From: an uncultured Bacteroidota bacterium
Lineage (GTDB): Bacteria > Bacteroidota > Ignavibacteria > UBA10030 > UBA8401
DNA: 6,549 bases
NCBI GenBank assembly: GCA_937920105.1
Contig: CALETH010000069.1
Location: 1 to 6,549 of the forward strand
Reading direction: 5' to 3'
Positions within the stretch are counted from its first letter, which is position 1; each line of letters begins with the position of its first letter. The notes under the pieces were generated by a model, which was given only the letters and a program-made list of their open reading frames with translations, was not told where the DNA came from and made no database searches. Below are positions 5,134 to 6,549 of the stretch, piece after piece. The translations under genes were made by a program, and so were the position numbers.

Positions 5134-6549
5134 TTATTTCATCAATACCATTTTTTTGGTTTCGGTAAAATTTCCGGCTATCAATCTATAAAAATAGATT
5201 CCGCTGGAAAGTTTGCTTGCATCAAAATTAATATGATGTGTTCCTGCTGATTGTTCTTCGTTCACCAATGTTGTTACCTCTTCTCCTAAAATAGTATAGA
5301 CCTTTACAGTAACATAACTTTTTGTTGATAGTTGATAGGCAATAGTAGTATTAGGATTAAATGGATTAGGATAATTTTGGGATAATAACATTGTCATTGG
5401 TATTATTGGCTGGGGTTTGTGTTCTACCAATAAACTAACATCTTCAGGATTAGTAAATGCAGCAAGATGTCTTCCATTTAAACTATAACCTCCTACATAT
5501 ACTCTGGCATAATGAGTATCAAATGCGATAAAATTGACATAGGGAAAATTAAGGTTCACGTCCCAATTGGTAAGAGTCTTGGTGTTAATATCTATAGCCG
5601 CTATTTTATTTCTTTTTTGTGTTGCTATTGTATCGAAGATGCCACCTATATATAAAAGATTCCCAGATTTTGCTAATGCAGAAACAAAATTATTCGGATT
5701 AGGATTCCACGAAGCAACTGTTCCTGTTATAGCATCAACAGCAGCAAGATTTTCTTTAGGTTGGTTTCCTACACTAGTAAAATTACCTCCTACATATAAT
5801 GTGGAACCGGAAAGTAGCATAGTAGAAACAGAACCATTTATACTAGGGTCCCATGGTGTAATATTTCCTGTATAATCAAAAGCAGCAAGTTTATTTCTTG
5901 CTAAATTTCCCACGCTACTAAATTCACCTCCCACATACAATGTGGAACCAGATAGTGACATTGTATAAACAGTCCTATTTGCATTAGGGTTCCATCCAGT
6001 AACACTACCATCTAATGTGTTAATAGCAGCAAGATAGTTTCTTACTTGGCCTCCTACGCTACTAAAATTACCTCCCACATACAATGTGGAACCAGATAGT
6101 GACATTGTATAAACAGTACTATTTGCATTAGGATTCCATCCAGTAACACTACCATCTGATGTGTTAATAGCAGCAAGATAGTTTCTTACTTGGCCTCCTA
6201 CACTACTAAAATTACCTCCCACATACAATGTGGAACCGGATAGTGACATTGTATAAACAGTACTATTTGCATTAGGGTTCCATGTAGCAACAGAACCATC
6301 TGAAGTATTAATAGCAGCAAGACGGTTTCTTGGTTGAGCTCCTACCATACTAAAACTACCTCCCACATACAATGTGGAACCGAAAAGTACCATCGTGAAA
6401 ACATAACCACTCACACTGGGGTTCCATGTAGTAACAGACCCATCTGAAGTATTAATAGCAGCAAGACGGTTTCTTGGTTGACCTCCTACCATAATAAATT
6501 CACCTCCCACATACAATGTGGAACCAGATAGTGACATTGTATAAACAGT
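5134..6549 (-). CDS. T9SS-exported beta-propeller repeat protein (5' end outside window)
   Basis: The reading frame is open to the right edge (the first visible codons give TVYTM), so the true start and signal peptide lie outside; 471 codons are visible. Counting from the first visible Met (6535-6537), residues 1-336 are seven repeats of 47-49 residues with the core GSTLYVGGxFxxVGxQxRNxLAA, then a Gly/Ser-Val-x-x-Trp-Asn/Asp-Pro segment. A degenerate eighth repeat covers 337-366. This pattern matches the DUF5122/delta-60 class of predicted beta-propeller repeats. Residues 385-467 are a T9SS type A sorting domain: LSQNYPNPFNPNTTI (385-399), VKVYTILGEEV (411-421), LSSGIYFYRL (443-452), end KKMVLMK. 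This domain directs export across the outer membrane by the type IX system and is normally removed. A secreted or surface-bound role, perhaps binding or display, is inferred; no catalytic motif is visible. Repeats 3 and 4 are almost identical, unlike 5 to 8. Confidence 0.93.
   Translation of the reverse strand, partial: TVYTMSLSGSTLYVGGEFIMVGGQPRNRLAAINTSDGSVTTWNPSVSGYVFTMVLFGSTLYVGGSFSMVGAQPRNRLAAINTSDGSVATWNPNANSTVYTMSLSGSTLYVGGNFSSVGGQVRNYLAAINTSDGSVTGWNPNANSTVYTMSLSGSTLYVGGNFSSVGGQVRNYLAAINTLDGSVTGWNPNANRTVYTMSLSGSTLYVGGEFSSVGNLARNKLAAFDYTGNITPWDPSINGSVSTMLLSGSTLYVGGNFTSVGNQPKENLAAVDAITGTVASWNPNPNNFVSALAKSGNLLYIGGIFDTIATQKRNKIAAIDINTKTLTNWDVNLNFPYVNFIAFDTHYARVYVGGYSLNGRHLAAFTNPEDVSLLVEHKPQPIIPMTMLLSQNYPNPFNPNTTIAYQLSTKSYVTVKVYTILGEEVTTLVNEEQSAGTHHINFDASKLSSGIYFYRLIAGNFTETKKMVLMK
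5677..6549 (-). repeat. Tandem 144-bp coding repeats
   Basis: The anchor TGTGGA (plus strand) recurs at 5941, 6085, 6229, 6373 and 6517, exactly 144 bp apart, and at 5800 after a 141-bp unit. Units 5941-6084 and 6085-6228 differ at only 4 of 144 positions by eye. Divergence rises toward the 3' end of the gene: the unit before the sorting domain is barely recognisable. The array continues past the right edge, so the copy number is unknown. Confidence 0.93.

Noticed and set aside
5567..5875. 102-codon plus-strand frame with a hydrophobic start
   Set aside because: Antisense to the beta-propeller repeats; the hydrophobic look comes from the complementary reading of conserved repeat codons.
5677..6549. 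Regular repeats as a possible CRISPR array
   Set aside because: The units are 144 bp, coding, contiguous and have no unique spacers.

Overview
The window is AT-rich and reads as part of a genome from the Bacteroidota/Chlorobiota/Ignavibacteriota side of the FCB group, most likely an ignavibacterium-like organism. Three things point there. The rightmost protein ends in a type IX secretion (T9SS) sorting domain with the SQNYPNPFNPNTTI signature common in Ignavibacteriota and relatives. None of the three visible gene starts has a clear Shine-Dalgarno sequence. The intergenic spaces carry short palindromic and GATT-periodic repeats. The lineage is an inference; there is no rRNA or marker gene here.

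All four genes are on the minus strand, so transcription runs from the right edge to the left. First (5134-6549, 5' end outside the window) is a large secreted protein made of near-identical 48-residue beta-propeller-type repeats plus the T9SS sorting domain. It is followed by a GNRA-loop hairpin of a repeat family (5098-5122) and a strong intrinsic terminator (5047-5088). Next (3566-4960), behind a plausible sigma70-like promoter, is a predicted outer-membrane beta-barrel protein of unknown function. After a 118-bp gap filled by a GATT/AATC-rich imperfect inverted repeat comes a gamma-type DNA adenine-N6 methyltransferase (1930-3447) with no restriction nuclease beside it in the window. After a 161-bp gap holding a double-hairpin repeat comes a secreted MuiA-family (DUF4140/DUF4139) protein (83-1768). 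A second, partly decayed copy of the double-hairpin repeat lies just past its stop codon in the opposite orientation.

The genes do not form a recognisable pathway. Three of the four products carry a signal peptide or a T9SS export signal, so the cell envelope is a loose theme, and the methyltransferase looks like an insert among them. The terminator and the 80-160 bp gaps suggest separate transcription units rather than one operon.

I found no CRISPR array, tRNA, rRNA, transposase or clear new defence system. The most informative signals are the hairpin repeat family with compensatory arm changes, the GATT-periodic element that supplies a stop codon, and the recently expanded 144-bp coding repeats.
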